Source: Candidatus Bacteroides merdavium (GTDB taxonomy: Bacteria; Bacteroidota; Bacteroidia; Bacteroidales; Bacteroidaceae). Taken from it: DNA of 37,679 nucleotides. The stretch covers positions 1 to 37,679 of the forward strand of contig DXAV01000037.1 in assembly GCA_019116805.1 (NCBI GenBank), in the 5' to 3' direction. A program made the position numbers and the translations under genes. The first letter of the stretch is position 1, and each line of letters begins with the position of its first letter. The notes under the pieces are model-generated. The model worked only from the letters and a program-made list of their open reading frames with translations, was not told the DNA's origin and made no database searches. Below, one piece after another: positions 1-8,379 of this stretch.

Positions 1-2
1 TG

Positions 3-752
3 TTTGATGAAGTGGAATACGTATGGCCGAAACTGGGTTATCCTCCGTTGGTTACTCCGTTCAGTCAATATGTCAAGAATGTGGCGCTGATGAATGTAAT
101 GCAACTTGTCAAAGGAGAAGATCGCTGGACCATGATAGACAACCATACATGGGATATGATACTCGGAAAGAGTGGCCGCCTGCCGGGAATGCTTGCGCCC
201 GAGATTGTGGAGTTGGCCAAAGAAAAAGGGTACGAGTTTGTGGACACCGACCCGCAGTCCAACTATCCCGATGCGTTGGATGAATACCGAAAGGAAATGG
301 ATGAGAACGGTTGGGAATATGGCGAAGACGATGAAGAACTCTTCGAACTGGCCATGCACGACCGTCAGTATCGTGATTATAAGTCAGGTGTAGCCAAGAA
401 GCGTTTCGAGGAAGAACTGATGCGTGCCAAGGATGCTGCTCTGACCAAGGGGGCTGTGTCCGAGGAAGAGGTGAAGAAACTTAAGCGTGCCAAGGCCGAT
501 CCGATTGTGGCGCCGTCCAAAGGTCAGGTACTTTGGGAAGTTTCCGTTGACGGGCCTTCGTTGGCGCCGTTTGTGGGTCGCAAGTACCAGCACGATGAAG
601 TGTTCTGCTACATTTCTACACCGTGGGGTGAATATGAAAAAATATATACTGGATTTACTGGACGTGTAGTGGAAGTCTGCGCCAAGCAGGGGGCGATGGT
701 CAATAAAGGTGATGTGATAGCCTACGTTCAGCGCAGTGATATTTTCGCATAA
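3..752 (+). CDS. Carboxyltransferase / pyruvate carboxylase subunit B-like protein, C-terminal part
   Basis: The reading frame is open from the left edge, so the N-terminal TIM barrel and its metal site lie outside the window. The first visible residues (YPPLVTPFSQYV) match the conserved end of the carboxyltransferase domain of oxaloacetate decarboxylase alpha and pyruvate carboxylase B. A conserved helical domain and a charged linker (EEEVKKLKRAK) follow. The last 85 residues look like a biotinyl/lipoyl fold, with paired glycines and a VNKGDVIAYV ending. The usual AMKM biotin hairpin is replaced by ISTPWGEYEKI, so no biotin-accepting lysine is visible. In this family the enzyme moves CO2 between a carboxylated biotin and a keto acid or acyl-CoA. 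Without its own biotin this protein would need a separate carrier, or the domain is only structural. Family assignment is solid. The exact substrate is not determined. Confidence 0.8.
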   Translation, partial: FDEVEYVWPKLGYPPLVTPFSQYVKNVALMNVMQLVKGEDRWTMIDNHTWDMILGKSGRLPGMLAPEIVELAKEKGYEFVDTDPQSNYPDALDEYRKEMDENGWEYGEDDEELFELAMHDRQYRDYKSGVAKKRFEEELMRAKDAALTKGAVSEEEVKKLKRAKADPIVAPSKGQVLWEVSVDGPSLAPFVGRKYQHDEVFCYISTPWGEYEKIYTGFTGRVVEVCAKQGAMVNKGDVIAYVQRSDIFA

Positions 753-834
753 TCTGTTGCTTCATGGTCGGTTGTCGATAGGTATTGGCATGCATGGCGT
801 GCATGCGGTAAAAAGCTTGTAAGGCAACAGGGCA

Positions 835-861
835 GAGGGTGCATCGGTCCGATGCACCCTC
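835..861 (+). terminator. Rho-independent terminator after the carboxyltransferase gene
   Basis: A perfect 13-bp inverted repeat around a single central base (GAGGGTGCATCGG and its complement) is followed by CTTTTTGTTTTT on the plus strand. It lies 83 bases after the upstream stop. The minus-strand side has no T run, so it mainly ends plus-strand transcription, although the convergent gene at 871-2079 also ends here. Confidence 0.85.
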
Positions 862-870
862 TTTTTGTTT

Positions 871-2079
871 TTAAAACGCTTCCGTCATATTGAAATAGAA
901 GAGGGTTTGGTTGTTTACCGTATTCTTGCCCAAGTCCAAACGGACGTTCATGCGAGGCTGTACTTCGATTCGAAGCCCCACACCATAGTTGGGCAGTACA
1001 CCTTCTACCTTGACGGGATTGGGTCCCATAAAACCACAACCGCCCCATACGACGAATCCCAGATGGTTCACTATACGCTTCAGCCAGGTTTCCTGGTCGG
1101 TATTCAGCATTTGGCGATATTCGGCCATTACGATGTGCGACGACTTGTCGCGGTACTGTCCTTGATAATAACCTCTTAGGTCGAACGGGGTACCCGTCAA
1201 CGCGTATTGAGTCAATGGGATGTTGTTTCCAAATACGTTCTTGGTTTGGGCCGTCCAGGCAATGACTTTGCGTTTACCTACCTCTTTATATTGGCGGTAG
1301 TCCAGCTCCAGGCGGTAGAAGTTATTTTCACTCCCGAATATTTTGTGATACATCATGCCCCGGAAGTCCAGGTAAACCCCTTTGTAGGCGTTGGCGGGTA
1401 CGTCGCGGCTGTCATAGGTCAGCAGGAAGCCCAAGCCAGAATTGAAGTTCTTGTAGCCGTGGACAGTTCCTCCCGCTTTCTGGTAGGTTTGGTTTGCAAC
1501 CAGGCCTTTGGCCGGATTGGTGAAGTGGTCGTAGTTGATATCAATCTGTGGTCCTGCGAAAAAGTCACTATTCCCCAGACGAAACAGAAACCATGGATTG
1601 ATCTGCACGCCGCTATACCGGTATTGGCTGGTCAAGTCACTGCGGATATAGTCCCTGTTGTTGGTGTAGCCGATGTCATAGAAATTTTCGACCGTGTTCT
1701 TGTAGCTGAATTTTCCGAAAATGCGGAAACGATCGTGCTTGAAGAACAATTGGGGCTTGGAGAAGAGATTGATGCCTCCGTCGAACATGAACGCCAGTGC
1801 CATCGGCACGACCGAACGTTTCAATGTCGTGTCTTTCGGAGCCATGCTGAATGTCATTAGGGCACTTCCACCTATCAGTAATCCGAAATCTGGAGAATAA
1901 CTCGGGCCGCCAAGAATATTATAGTGGAAATTGCGGTTGGCTTTTTTGAGTTTTCGCAATTCTTTTTTACTCAGAGGCGGGATAGTGTCGTTTGTGACCG
2001 CTGTATCGTTCTGTTGTTGGGCTTGTACGCCAGTCGCCACTAACGCAAACAGGAGCAGAATGGATATTAATTTCTTCAT
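871..2079 (-). CDS. Outer-membrane beta-barrel protein of the Omp85/BamA superfamily, no POTRA domains
   Basis: The 402-residue protein starts with a signal peptide (about residues 1-20, ending VQAQ) and a short polar, basic linker. The rest is a predicted 16-strand-type barrel with many alternating aromatic and polar strands. Two features support the surface-antigen barrel of BamA/TamA proteins: the FDLRGYY stretch, which fits the conserved loop-6 RGY/F motif, and the C-terminal FNMTEAF ending in Phe, as outer-membrane barrels do. There is no room for POTRA repeats, so it is a short member like those often seen in Bacteroidota. It could be a pore or an assembly accessory; the substrate is unknown. 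It is transcribed away from the C1 peptidase, and both promoters fit in the 93-bp gap. Confidence 0.75.
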   Translation of the reverse strand: MKKLISILLLFALVATGVQAQQQNDTAVTNDTIPPLSKKELRKLKKANRNFHYNILGGPSYSPDFGLLIGGSALMTFSMAPKDTTLKRSVVPMALAFMFDGGINLFSKPQLFFKHDRFRIFGKFSYKNTVENFYDIGYTNNRDYIRSDLTSQYRYSGVQINPWFLFRLGNSDFFAGPQIDINYDHFTNPAKGLVANQTYQKAGGTVHGYKNFNSGLGFLLTYDSRDVPANAYKGVYLDFRGMMYHKIFGSENNFYRLELDYRQYKEVGKRKVIAWTAQTKNVFGNNIPLTQYALTGTPFDLRGYYQGQYRDKSSHIVMAEYRQMLNTDQETWLKRIVNHLGFVVWGGCGFMGPNPVKVEGVLPNYGVGLRIEVQPRMNVRLDLGKNTVNNQTLFYFNMTEAF

Positions 2080-2098
2080 ACTTATAGGAAATGTGCAG

Positions 2099-2106
2099 CA
2101 AAGGTA
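2099..2106 (-). promoter_or_regulatory. Bacteroidota -7 promoter element (TACCTTTG) for the Omp85-like gene
   Basis: On the minus strand the sequence reads TACCTTTG, matching TAnnTTTG, about 20 bases before the ATG at 2079. No clear TTTG -33 box is visible. It lies in the divergent gap opposite the plus-strand element at 2130. Confidence 0.45.
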
Positions 2107-2129
2107 TTAATTTTTTCAGAAATACTTAG

Positions 2130-2137
2130 TATCTTTG
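2130..2137 (+). promoter_or_regulatory. Bacteroidota -7 promoter element (TATCTTTG) for the C1 peptidase gene
   Basis: TATCTTTG matches TAnnTTTG exactly and lies 35 bases before the ATG at 2173, a normal leader length. The -33 region is AT-rich without a clear TTTG. Confidence 0.55.
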
Positions 2138-2172
2138 TTGCTATTAACATTGTATTTAATGTATTGTGATAG

Positions 2173-3573
2173 ATGAAAAAACAAATTATTTCTGTGATTG
2201 TTCTGTGTGCGGGCCTGATGAGCGTGCAAGCACAAGACGATAAGGGAGGTATCAGCCAGGAAATGTTAGGGCAGATACGTCAGAGTTATCAAAATACGGC
2301 CACCGACAAGGCGTTGCGTAATGCCATTGGCAATAACAGTATTCGGAATTTGGCATTGAATCAGGAGAACTTGAAAGAAATGGACACTCATTTTTCCATT
2401 CGGGTAAAATCCAAGGGTATTACCGATCAGGCTTCTTCCGGACGTTGCTGGCTGTTTACGGGGCTGAATGTGATGCGTGCTAAAGCTATTGCGAAATATG
2501 GTTTTCAGTCGTTTGAGTTTTCAGAAATTTATCCGTTTTTTTGGGATCAGTTGGAGAAGGCTAATCTGTTTCTGCAGGGTATCATTGATACAAGCGATCG
2601 GCCGCTGGAAGATAAGACTGTTCAGTGGCTTTTCCAGCATCCGTTGAGTGATGGAGGTACCTTTACGGGAGTGGCGGACATTGTCGGCAAATATGGATTG
2701 GTCCCCAAGGAAGCCATGCCCGAAACCCATAGCAGCAACAATACCTCTATGATGTCCAATCTTATTTCATTGAAGTTGAAGGAATTCGGTTTGCAACTTC
2801 GCGAGATGGGTACACGGAGTGCCAAGCGTTCGGTAATGATTGAGGAAAAGACCAATATGCTCGGAACCATTTATCGGATGCTGGTTCTGAATTTGGGAGT
2901 TCCTCCTACGGAGTTTGATTATGTGCGTAAAGACGCTCAGGGCAATCCGGTGGAAACAGAGCATCATACGCCTATGACTTTCTTGGAAAAATATGGTGAC
3001 AAGAATCTGTTATCCAATTATGTGATGTTGATGAACGATCCTAGTCGGGAATATTATAAGTGCTATGAAATTGATTATGACCGCCATCGCTATGACGGCA
3101 AGAATTGGACTTATGTAAACCTGCCTGTGGAAGATATCAAGGAGATGGCTATTGCTTCGTTGAAGGATAGTACCATGATGTATTTCTCTTGCGATGTAGG
3201 TAAGTTCCTCAATTCTAAGCGAGGCTTGCTGGATGTGGAGAATTATGATTATGAATCACTGATGGGTACTACGTTCGGAATGGATAAGAAAGCCCGGATA
3301 CAGACCTATTCCAGTGGGTCGTCCCACGCCATGACACTGATGGCCGTGGACCTGGATAAGGATGGTAAACCCGTGAAATGGATGGTGGAAAACAGCTGGG
3401 GAGCAACTTCGGGCTATCAGGGCCATCTGATTATGACGGACAAATGGTTTGATGAGTATATGTTCCGCCTGGTGGTAGAAACCAAATATGTACCCGAAAA
3501 GGTGATGAAGCTCTTCAAACAGAAACCTATTCGTCTGCCGGCTTGGGACCCCATGTTTGCGGAAGAAAATTAA
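2173..3573 (+). CDS. Secreted C1-family cysteine aminopeptidase (PepC / bleomycin hydrolase type)
   Basis: The 466-residue protein has an N-terminal signal peptide (about 1-20, VQAQ) and then a papain-like fold of the bleomycin hydrolase/aminopeptidase C type. The catalytic triad is visible: Cys92 in SSGRCWLF, His385 in SSGSSHAMTLM and Asn407 in VENSWG. The long insertion between Cys and His, and the QASSGRCW context, separate PepC/BLH proteins from ordinary papains. Classic PepC is a cytosolic hexamer trimming peptides. A signal peptide here points to the periplasm, where it could process imported peptides. The ATG at 2173 is chosen because it begins the signal peptide. The gene stands alone, with a promoter element upstream and a hairpin downstream. 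Confidence 0.9.
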   Translation: MKKQIISVIVLCAGLMSVQAQDDKGGISQEMLGQIRQSYQNTATDKALRNAIGNNSIRNLALNQENLKEMDTHFSIRVKSKGITDQASSGRCWLFTGLNVMRAKAIAKYGFQSFEFSEIYPFFWDQLEKANLFLQGIIDTSDRPLEDKTVQWLFQHPLSDGGTFTGVADIVGKYGLVPKEAMPETHSSNNTSMMSNLISLKLKEFGLQLREMGTRSAKRSVMIEEKTNMLGTIYRMLVLNLGVPPTEFDYVRKDAQGNPVETEHHTPMTFLEKYGDKNLLSNYVMLMNDPSREYYKCYEIDYDRHRYDGKNWTYVNLPVEDIKEMAIASLKDSTMMYFSCDVGKFLNSKRGLLDVENYDYESLMGTTFGMDKKARIQTYSSGSSHAMTLMAVDLDKDGKPVKWMVENSWGATSGYQGHLIMTDKWFDEYMFRLVVETKYVPEKVMKLFKQKPIRLPAWDPMFAEEN

Positions 3574-3594
3574 ACTTTCGTTATTACTTTTCTG

Positions 3595-3649
3595 AAGTGC
3601 CATTTCAGTGCCGTAGAGTTCTTCTTTATGAGCCTGAAATGGCACTTTT
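3595..3649 (+). terminator. Long-loop hairpin terminator after the C1 peptidase gene
   Basis: Arms AAGTGCCATTTCAG (3595-3608) and CTGAAATGGCACTT (3634-3647) are perfect 14-bp complements around a 25-base loop, followed by a short T run. The loop is longer than usual, so this is a probable rather than certain terminator. Confidence 0.6.
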
Positions 3650-3738
3650 GCATTGTTCGTGCTCGTTAACGAAAATCCATTACGGAAATTTCTCCTTAAT
3701 TCCTTTCTTATTTATTCTTAAATCACATTCTTTTTTGC

Positions 3739-3746
3739 TAATTTTG
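3739..3746 (+). promoter_or_regulatory. Bacteroidota -7 promoter element (TAATTTTG) of the nqr operon
   Basis: TAATTTTG fits TAnnTTTG and lies 36 bases before the nqrA ATG. The upstream region is T-rich but has no clean TTTG at the expected 19-base spacing. No other candidate lies between the peptidase terminator and nqrA. Confidence 0.5.
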
Positions 3747-3782
3747 CAGGCAAATTAATGAAACCATTATTTTAATCAACAC

Positions 3783-5132
3783 ATGGCAAATGTAATTAAG
3801 TTACGCAAAGGCCTTGACATTAACCTGAAGGGCAAAGCTGCCGAAGAGTTCTTCTCTGTGAAAGAACCGGGATTTTATTCACTTGTTCCCGATGATTTTA
3901 CAGGAATTACTCCCAAAGTGGTGGTCAAAGAACAGGAATATGTGATGGCCGGGGGACCCTTGTTTATCGACAAGAACCATCCTGAATTAAAATTTGTTTC
4001 ACCCGTAAGTGGTGTAGTGACGAGCGTAGAACGAGGTGCACGCCGTAAGGTGATGAACATTGTCGTTGAGGCTGCCACAGAACAAGACTATGAGGAATTC
4101 GGCAAGAAGGATCCGTCGAAGATGGATGCCGCGCAGGTAAAGGAACTGCTGCTCAATGCCGGAATGTTTGCTTTCATCCGCCAACGTCCCTACGATGTTA
4201 TCGCAGATCCGACAGTGGAGCCGAAAGCAATTTTTGTTTCCGCTTTCGACAGCAACCCGTTGGCGCCTGACTTCGAATTTGCGCTGAAGGGTGAAGAAGC
4301 AAACTTCCAGACTGGTCTTGACGCTTTGGCTAAAATGGCCAAGACTTATCTGAGCATTAGTGTGAAGCAGAAAGCTGCTGCCCTGACGCAGGCCAAGAAT
4401 GTGACTATCACTGCTTTCGATGGTCCGCATCCTGCTGGTAATGTCGGAGTGCAGATCAATCATATTTCGCCCATCGCGAAAGGTGAGACGGTGTGGACTA
4501 TTGGAGCTGAAGCCGTTATCTTTATCGGTCGTCTGATGAATACCGGTCGTGTGGATATGACCCGAACGGTAGCCGTTACGGGTAGTGAAGTGAAGAAACC
4601 TGCTTATTGTAAGCTGAAAGTGGGTGCTTTGCTGACTAATGTATTCCAAGGCAATGTGACTACGGGTGAGGAACTGCGTTATATCAGCGGAAATGCGCTG
4701 ACTGGCAAGAAAGTTTCTCCCAATGGTTTCTTGGGGGCTTTCCATAACCAGTTGACCGTAATCCCTGAGGGTGACGATGTGCACGAAATGTTAGGTTGGA
4801 TCATGCCGCGTTTCAATCAGTTCAGCGTGAACCACTCTTATTTCAGCTGGCTGATGGGCAAGAAGGAATATGAATTCGATGCCCGCGTCAAAGGAGGCGA
4901 ACGTCATATGATTATGTCCAACGAATATGACCGTGTGTTCCCGATGGACATCTATCCTGAATATCTGGTGAAAGCCATTATTGCAGGTGACATCGACCGC
5001 ATGGAGGCGCTGGGTATCTACGAAGTGGCTCCCGAAGATTTTGCCTTGTGTGAGTTTGTATGTTCATCCAAGGTGGAAGTTCAGCGCATCGTACGTGCCG
5101 GACTTGACATGCTTCGTGCTGAAATGGCATAA
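3783..5132 (+). CDS. nqrA: Na+-translocating NADH:quinone reductase subunit A
   Basis: This 449-residue protein is NqrA, the soluble cytoplasmic-face subunit of the six-subunit Na+-pumping NADH:quinone oxidoreductase. It starts with the typical KLRKGLDINLKGKA segment. A barrel-sandwich hybrid-like N-terminal domain follows, and then the conserved core with HPAGNVGVQINHISP. Length and domain order match the family. NqrA contributes to quinone and inhibitor binding next to NqrB and carries no redox centre of its own. It is the first gene of nqrABCDEF, with a promoter element 36 bases upstream and nqrB 38 bases downstream. The ATG matches the usual NqrA start. Confidence 0.97.
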   Translation: MANVIKLRKGLDINLKGKAAEEFFSVKEPGFYSLVPDDFTGITPKVVVKEQEYVMAGGPLFIDKNHPELKFVSPVSGVVTSVERGARRKVMNIVVEAATEQDYEEFGKKDPSKMDAAQVKELLLNAGMFAFIRQRPYDVIADPTVEPKAIFVSAFDSNPLAPDFEFALKGEEANFQTGLDALAKMAKTYLSISVKQKAAALTQAKNVTITAFDGPHPAGNVGVQINHISPIAKGETVWTIGAEAVIFIGRLMNTGRVDMTRTVAVTGSEVKKPAYCKLKVGALLTNVFQGNVTTGEELRYISGNALTGKKVSPNGFLGAFHNQLTVIPEGDDVHEMLGWIMPRFNQFSVNHSYFSWLMGKKEYEFDARVKGGERHMIMSNEYDRVFPMDIYPEYLVKAIIAGDIDRMEALGIYEVAPEDFALCEFVCSSKVEVQRIVRAGLDMLRAEMA

Positions 5133-5170
5133 ATTGTAAGTTGTAATTTGCTAAATTGAAAATAAATTAA

Positions 5171-6334
5171 ATGAAAGCGTTAAGAAATTATCTCGACAAG
5201 ATAAAGCCGAACTTTGAAGAGGGCGGCAAATTCCACGCATTTCGCTCGGTGTTCGACGGTTTCGAAACATTCTTGTTTGTACCCAACACCACCTCGAAAT
5301 CGGGAACGCATATTCATGATGCCATTGACAGCAAGCGTATCATGTCGATGGTGGTCATTGCGTTGATACCGGCCTTGTTGTTCGGTATGTACAACGTAGG
5401 TTATCAGCACTTCCGTGCTACGGGCATCGAAGGCAGTTTCATCGAACTGTTTGGCTATGGTTTCCTGGCTGTATTGCCCAAAATCATTGTATCTTATGTA
5501 GTGGGTCTGGGTATCGAATTTGTGGTTGCCCAGTGGAAGAATGAGGAAATTCAGGAAGGTTTCCTGGTATCTGGTATTCTGATCCCGATGATTGTGCCGG
5601 TTGATTGTCCGTTGTGGATGCTGGCTATTGCTACTGCATTTTCTGTTATTTTTGCCAAGGAAGTATTTGGCGGTACGGGTATGAACGTGTTCAACGTAGC
5701 CCTTATCACTCGTGCTTTCCTGTTCTTTGCTTATCCTACGAAGATGTCCGGTGATGCCGTATGGGTTTCTGGTGACTCGATCTTCGGTCTTGGCCAGACG
5801 GTAGATGGCTTGACCGTGGCTACTCCTCTGGGCATTGCCAAGACTTCGCCCGTTGCTCCCGATTTCTCTTGGGACATGGTGACGGGTTTGATACCGGGTT
5901 CTATTGGTGAGACAAGTGTGATAGCCATTGCCATTGGTGCCGTTATTCTTTTGTGGACAGGCATCGCCAGCTGGAAGACCATGCTTTCTGTATTTGTGGG
6001 AGGGGCGTTGATGGCTTGGATATTCAATGTGGCAGGTCCTGATACGGCTGTGGCCCACATGCCTTGGTATGAGCACTTGGTGTTGGGCGGTTTTTGCTTT
6101 GGTGCCGTGTTTATGGCTACTGACCCTGTTACTTCAGCTCGTACGGAGACGGGCAAATATATCTATGGTCTTCTTATCGGTGCCATGGCCATCATCATCC
6201 GCGTGCTCAATCCGGGTTATCCTGAGGGCATGATGCTCGCCATCCTGCTGATGAACATCTTTGCCCCGCTCATTGACTATTGCGTGGTGCAGAGCAACAT
6301 CAACCGCCGTGCCAAACGTGTGGCCGCCAAATAA
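5171..6334 (+). CDS. nqrB: Na+-translocating NADH:quinone reductase subunit B
   Basis: This 387-residue multi-spanning membrane protein is NqrB, related to RnfD. Its N-terminal cytoplasmic stretch ends with SKSGTHIHDAIDSKRIM, followed by hydrophobic helices. The covalent FMN site is visible as DGLTVATPL. Thr218 is the residue expected to carry the phosphoester-linked flavin attached by ApbE. No apbE gene lies in this window. NqrB carries part of the Na+ path and contributes to the quinone site. It follows nqrA in the operon and precedes nqrC by 28 bases. Confidence 0.97.
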   Translation: MKALRNYLDKIKPNFEEGGKFHAFRSVFDGFETFLFVPNTTSKSGTHIHDAIDSKRIMSMVVIALIPALLFGMYNVGYQHFRATGIEGSFIELFGYGFLAVLPKIIVSYVVGLGIEFVVAQWKNEEIQEGFLVSGILIPMIVPVDCPLWMLAIATAFSVIFAKEVFGGTGMNVFNVALITRAFLFFAYPTKMSGDAVWVSGDSIFGLGQTVDGLTVATPLGIAKTSPVAPDFSWDMVTGLIPGSIGETSVIAIAIGAVILLWTGIASWKTMLSVFVGGALMAWIFNVAGPDTAVAHMPWYEHLVLGGFCFGAVFMATDPVTSARTETGKYIYGLLIGAMAIIIRVLNPGYPEGMMLAILLMNIFAPLIDYCVVQSNINRRAKRVAAK

Positions 6335-6362
6335 GTCTAACCATTAAAACCGAACGTTTGAT

Positions 6363-7049
6363 ATGAATACTAATAGTAATAGTTATACTATGATTTATGC
6401 TTCGGTAATGGTTATTATCGTTGCATTCCTGCTGGCATTTGTCAGCTCTTCGTTGAAAGCTACGCAAAACAAAAATGTGGAAATGGACACGAAGAAGCAG
6501 ATACTTGCCGCTCTGAACATACGTGGCGTGGCCGATCCTGACGCCGAATACAGCAAATACGTGAAGGATATGCTGATGAACGAGGACGGTACGCTGACCG
6601 AGAATACAGGTGCCTTTGCCACCGGTTATGAGAAAGAAGTGAAGGAGAACAACCGCCTGCATGTGTTTGTAGCCGAGATTGACGGCGCTAAGAAGTATGT
6701 TTTCCCTGTATATGGTACAGGCCTTTGGGGAGCCATTTGGGGGTACATCGCCTTGAATGACGACAAGGATACAGTGTACGGTACTTACTTCTCACATGCT
6801 AGCGAGACTCCAGGTTTGGGAGCCGAGATCGCGGGTGAGACTTTCCAAAACGAGTTCAAGAATAAGAAGACGTTAGAAAATGGCGAGGTAACTCTGGGGG
6901 TAGTGAAGTTTGGTAAGATTGAGAAACCCGACTATCAAGTAGACGGTATCTCCGGAGGTACTATTACCTCTGTGGCCGTGGACGCCATGATAAAGAATTG
7001 CTTAGGCAACTACAAGAAGTTTTTAACCAATAATGAGGGGGAGGAATAA
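6363..7049 (+). CDS. nqrC: Na+-translocating NADH:quinone reductase subunit C
   Basis: This 228-residue protein is NqrC. One N-terminal transmembrane helix (about residues 11-30) anchors a periplasmic FMN-binding domain. The covalent FMN site is ISGGTITSV, where Thr200 is the expected attachment residue (SGAT-type motif with Gly in place of Ala). The upstream TPGLGAEI segment is also conserved in the FMN_bind family. NqrC receives electrons on the periplasmic side from the NqrD/E iron centre and passes them to NqrB. nqrD follows after 6 bases, which suggests tight translational coupling. Confidence 0.96.
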   Translation: MNTNSNSYTMIYASVMVIIVAFLLAFVSSSLKATQNKNVEMDTKKQILAALNIRGVADPDAEYSKYVKDMLMNEDGTLTENTGAFATGYEKEVKENNRLHVFVAEIDGAKKYVFPVYGTGLWGAIWGYIALNDDKDTVYGTYFSHASETPGLGAEIAGETFQNEFKNKKTLENGEVTLGVVKFGKIEKPDYQVDGISGGTITSVAVDAMIKNCLGNYKKFLTNNEGEE

Positions 7050-7055
7050 TAGACT

Positions 7056-7691
7056 ATGGGACAATTGTTTTCAAGTAAAAATAAAGAAGTGTTCGCCACA
7101 CCGCTGGGCATGAACAATCCTGTCACCGTGCAGGTGTTGGGTATCTGCTCCGCATTGGCCGTAACCGCTAAGTTGGAGCCGGCTATTGTGATGGGACTTT
7201 CCGTAACCGTCATTACGGCATTCTCCAATGTAGTGATTTCGCTTATCCGCAAGACCATTCCCAACCGTATCCGTATCATCGTGCAGTTGGTAGTAGTGGC
7301 CGCGCTGGTAACTATCGTGAGTGAGATTTTGAAGGCGTTCGCTTATGATGTGAGCGTGCAGCTTTCTGTATATGTAGGTTTGATTATCACGAACTGTATT
7401 TTGATGGGACGTTTGGAAGCTTTTGCCATGATGAACGGTCCGTGGGAGTCATTCCTCGATGGTTTGGGTAACGGGTTGGGCTATGCCAAGATTTTGATTA
7501 TTGTGGCGTTTATCCGCGAGTTGCTTGGATCGGGCACGTTGCTCGGTTTCAACATCCTGAACTATGAGCCTATCAAGAATATGGGTTACGTGAACAACGG
7601 CTTGATGCTGATGCCTCCGATGGCGCTTATCATCGTGGCATGCATCATCTGGTATCAGCGTGCCCATCATAAAGAGTTGCAAGAGAAATGA
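7056..7691 (+). CDS. nqrD: Na+-translocating NADH:quinone reductase subunit D
   Basis: This 211-residue hydrophobic protein with about six helices is NqrD, of the NqrD/RnfE family. Conserved segments include [17 protein letters not shown] near the N-terminus and [15 protein letters not shown] in the middle. The cysteine in TNCILMGR is one of the ligands known in the family for the iron centre shared with NqrE. Together the pair forms a pseudo-symmetric unit that carries electrons across the membrane. It sits 6 bases after nqrC and 40 bases before nqrE. Confidence 0.96.
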   Translation: MGQLFSSKNKEVFATPLGMNNPVTVQVLGICSALAVTAKLEPAIVMGLSVTVITAFSNVVISLIRKTIPNRIRIIVQLVVVAALVTIVSEILKAFAYDVSVQLSVYVGLIITNCILMGRLEAFAMMNGPWESFLDGLGNGLGYAKILIIVAFIRELLGSGTLLGFNILNYEPIKNMGYVNNGLMLMPPMALIIVACIIWYQRAHHKELQEK

Positions 7692-7731
7692 TTTCTTGGA
7701 TAGAAAACGAATAAAATAGAAATATCATATT

Positions 7732-8358
7732 ATGGGAGAATTTTTTAGCTTACTCGTCCGCTCCATTTTCGTGGACAACATGATATTCGCCTTTTTCCTC
7801 GGCATGTGTTCATACTTGGCTGTGTCGAAGACGGTGAAGACATCCGTGGGCTTGGGTATCGCCGTGACTTTCGTGCTGGTGGTGACCCTTCCCGTCAACT
7901 ATTTGTTACAGACCAAGGTGCTGGGTCCTGATGCTATTATCGAGGGGGTTGACCTCAGCTTCTTGAGCTTTATCCTGTTTATTGCGGTTATCGCCGGTAT
8001 CACTCAGCTGGTGGAAATGATTGTAGAGCGTTTCACTCCTACGCTTTACGCCCAGCTTGGTATTTTCCTCCCGCTGATTGCCGTAAACTGTGCCATCATG
8101 GGTGCTTCGCTCTTCATGCAGCAACGCATCAACTTGGGCGCAAGTGATCCGAAGTACATTGGTAGCGTTTCCGATGCTATCTCCTATGCCCTTGGCTCAG
8201 GAATTGGCTGGGCATTGGCTATCATTGGGTTGGCTGCCGTGCGCGAGAAGATGGCTTACTCCGATGTTCCTGCTCCTCTGAAAGGTCTGGGCATCACGTT
8301 CATCACCGTGGGCCTTATGGCTATGGCGTTTATGTGTTTCTCTGGTTTGAACATTTAA
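7732..8358 (+). CDS. nqrE: Na+-translocating NADH:quinone reductase subunit E
   Basis: This 208-residue six-helix protein is NqrE, of the NqrE/RnfA family and the inverted partner of NqrD. Family segments are visible: the N-terminal [23 protein letters not shown] and the mid-protein [11 protein letters not shown]. Cysteines in both half-repeats (GMCSYL and VNCAIMG) fit the known ligands of the membrane iron centre. nqrF starts 21 bases downstream. Confidence 0.96.
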   Translation: MGEFFSLLVRSIFVDNMIFAFFLGMCSYLAVSKTVKTSVGLGIAVTFVLVVTLPVNYLLQTKVLGPDAIIEGVDLSFLSFILFIAVIAGITQLVEMIVERFTPTLYAQLGIFLPLIAVNCAIMGASLFMQQRINLGASDPKYIGSVSDAISYALGSGIGWALAIIGLAAVREKMAYSDVPAPLKGLGITFITVGLMAMAFMCFSGLNI

Positions 8359-8379
8359 TTAAAGAAAGGAGCGTAACAA

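Noticed and set aside
5180..6076. Long minus-strand open frame antisense to nqrB
   Set aside because: It covers a clear nqrB gene, has no family match, and its composition (rich in His, Arg, Thr) is that of an antisense shadow.
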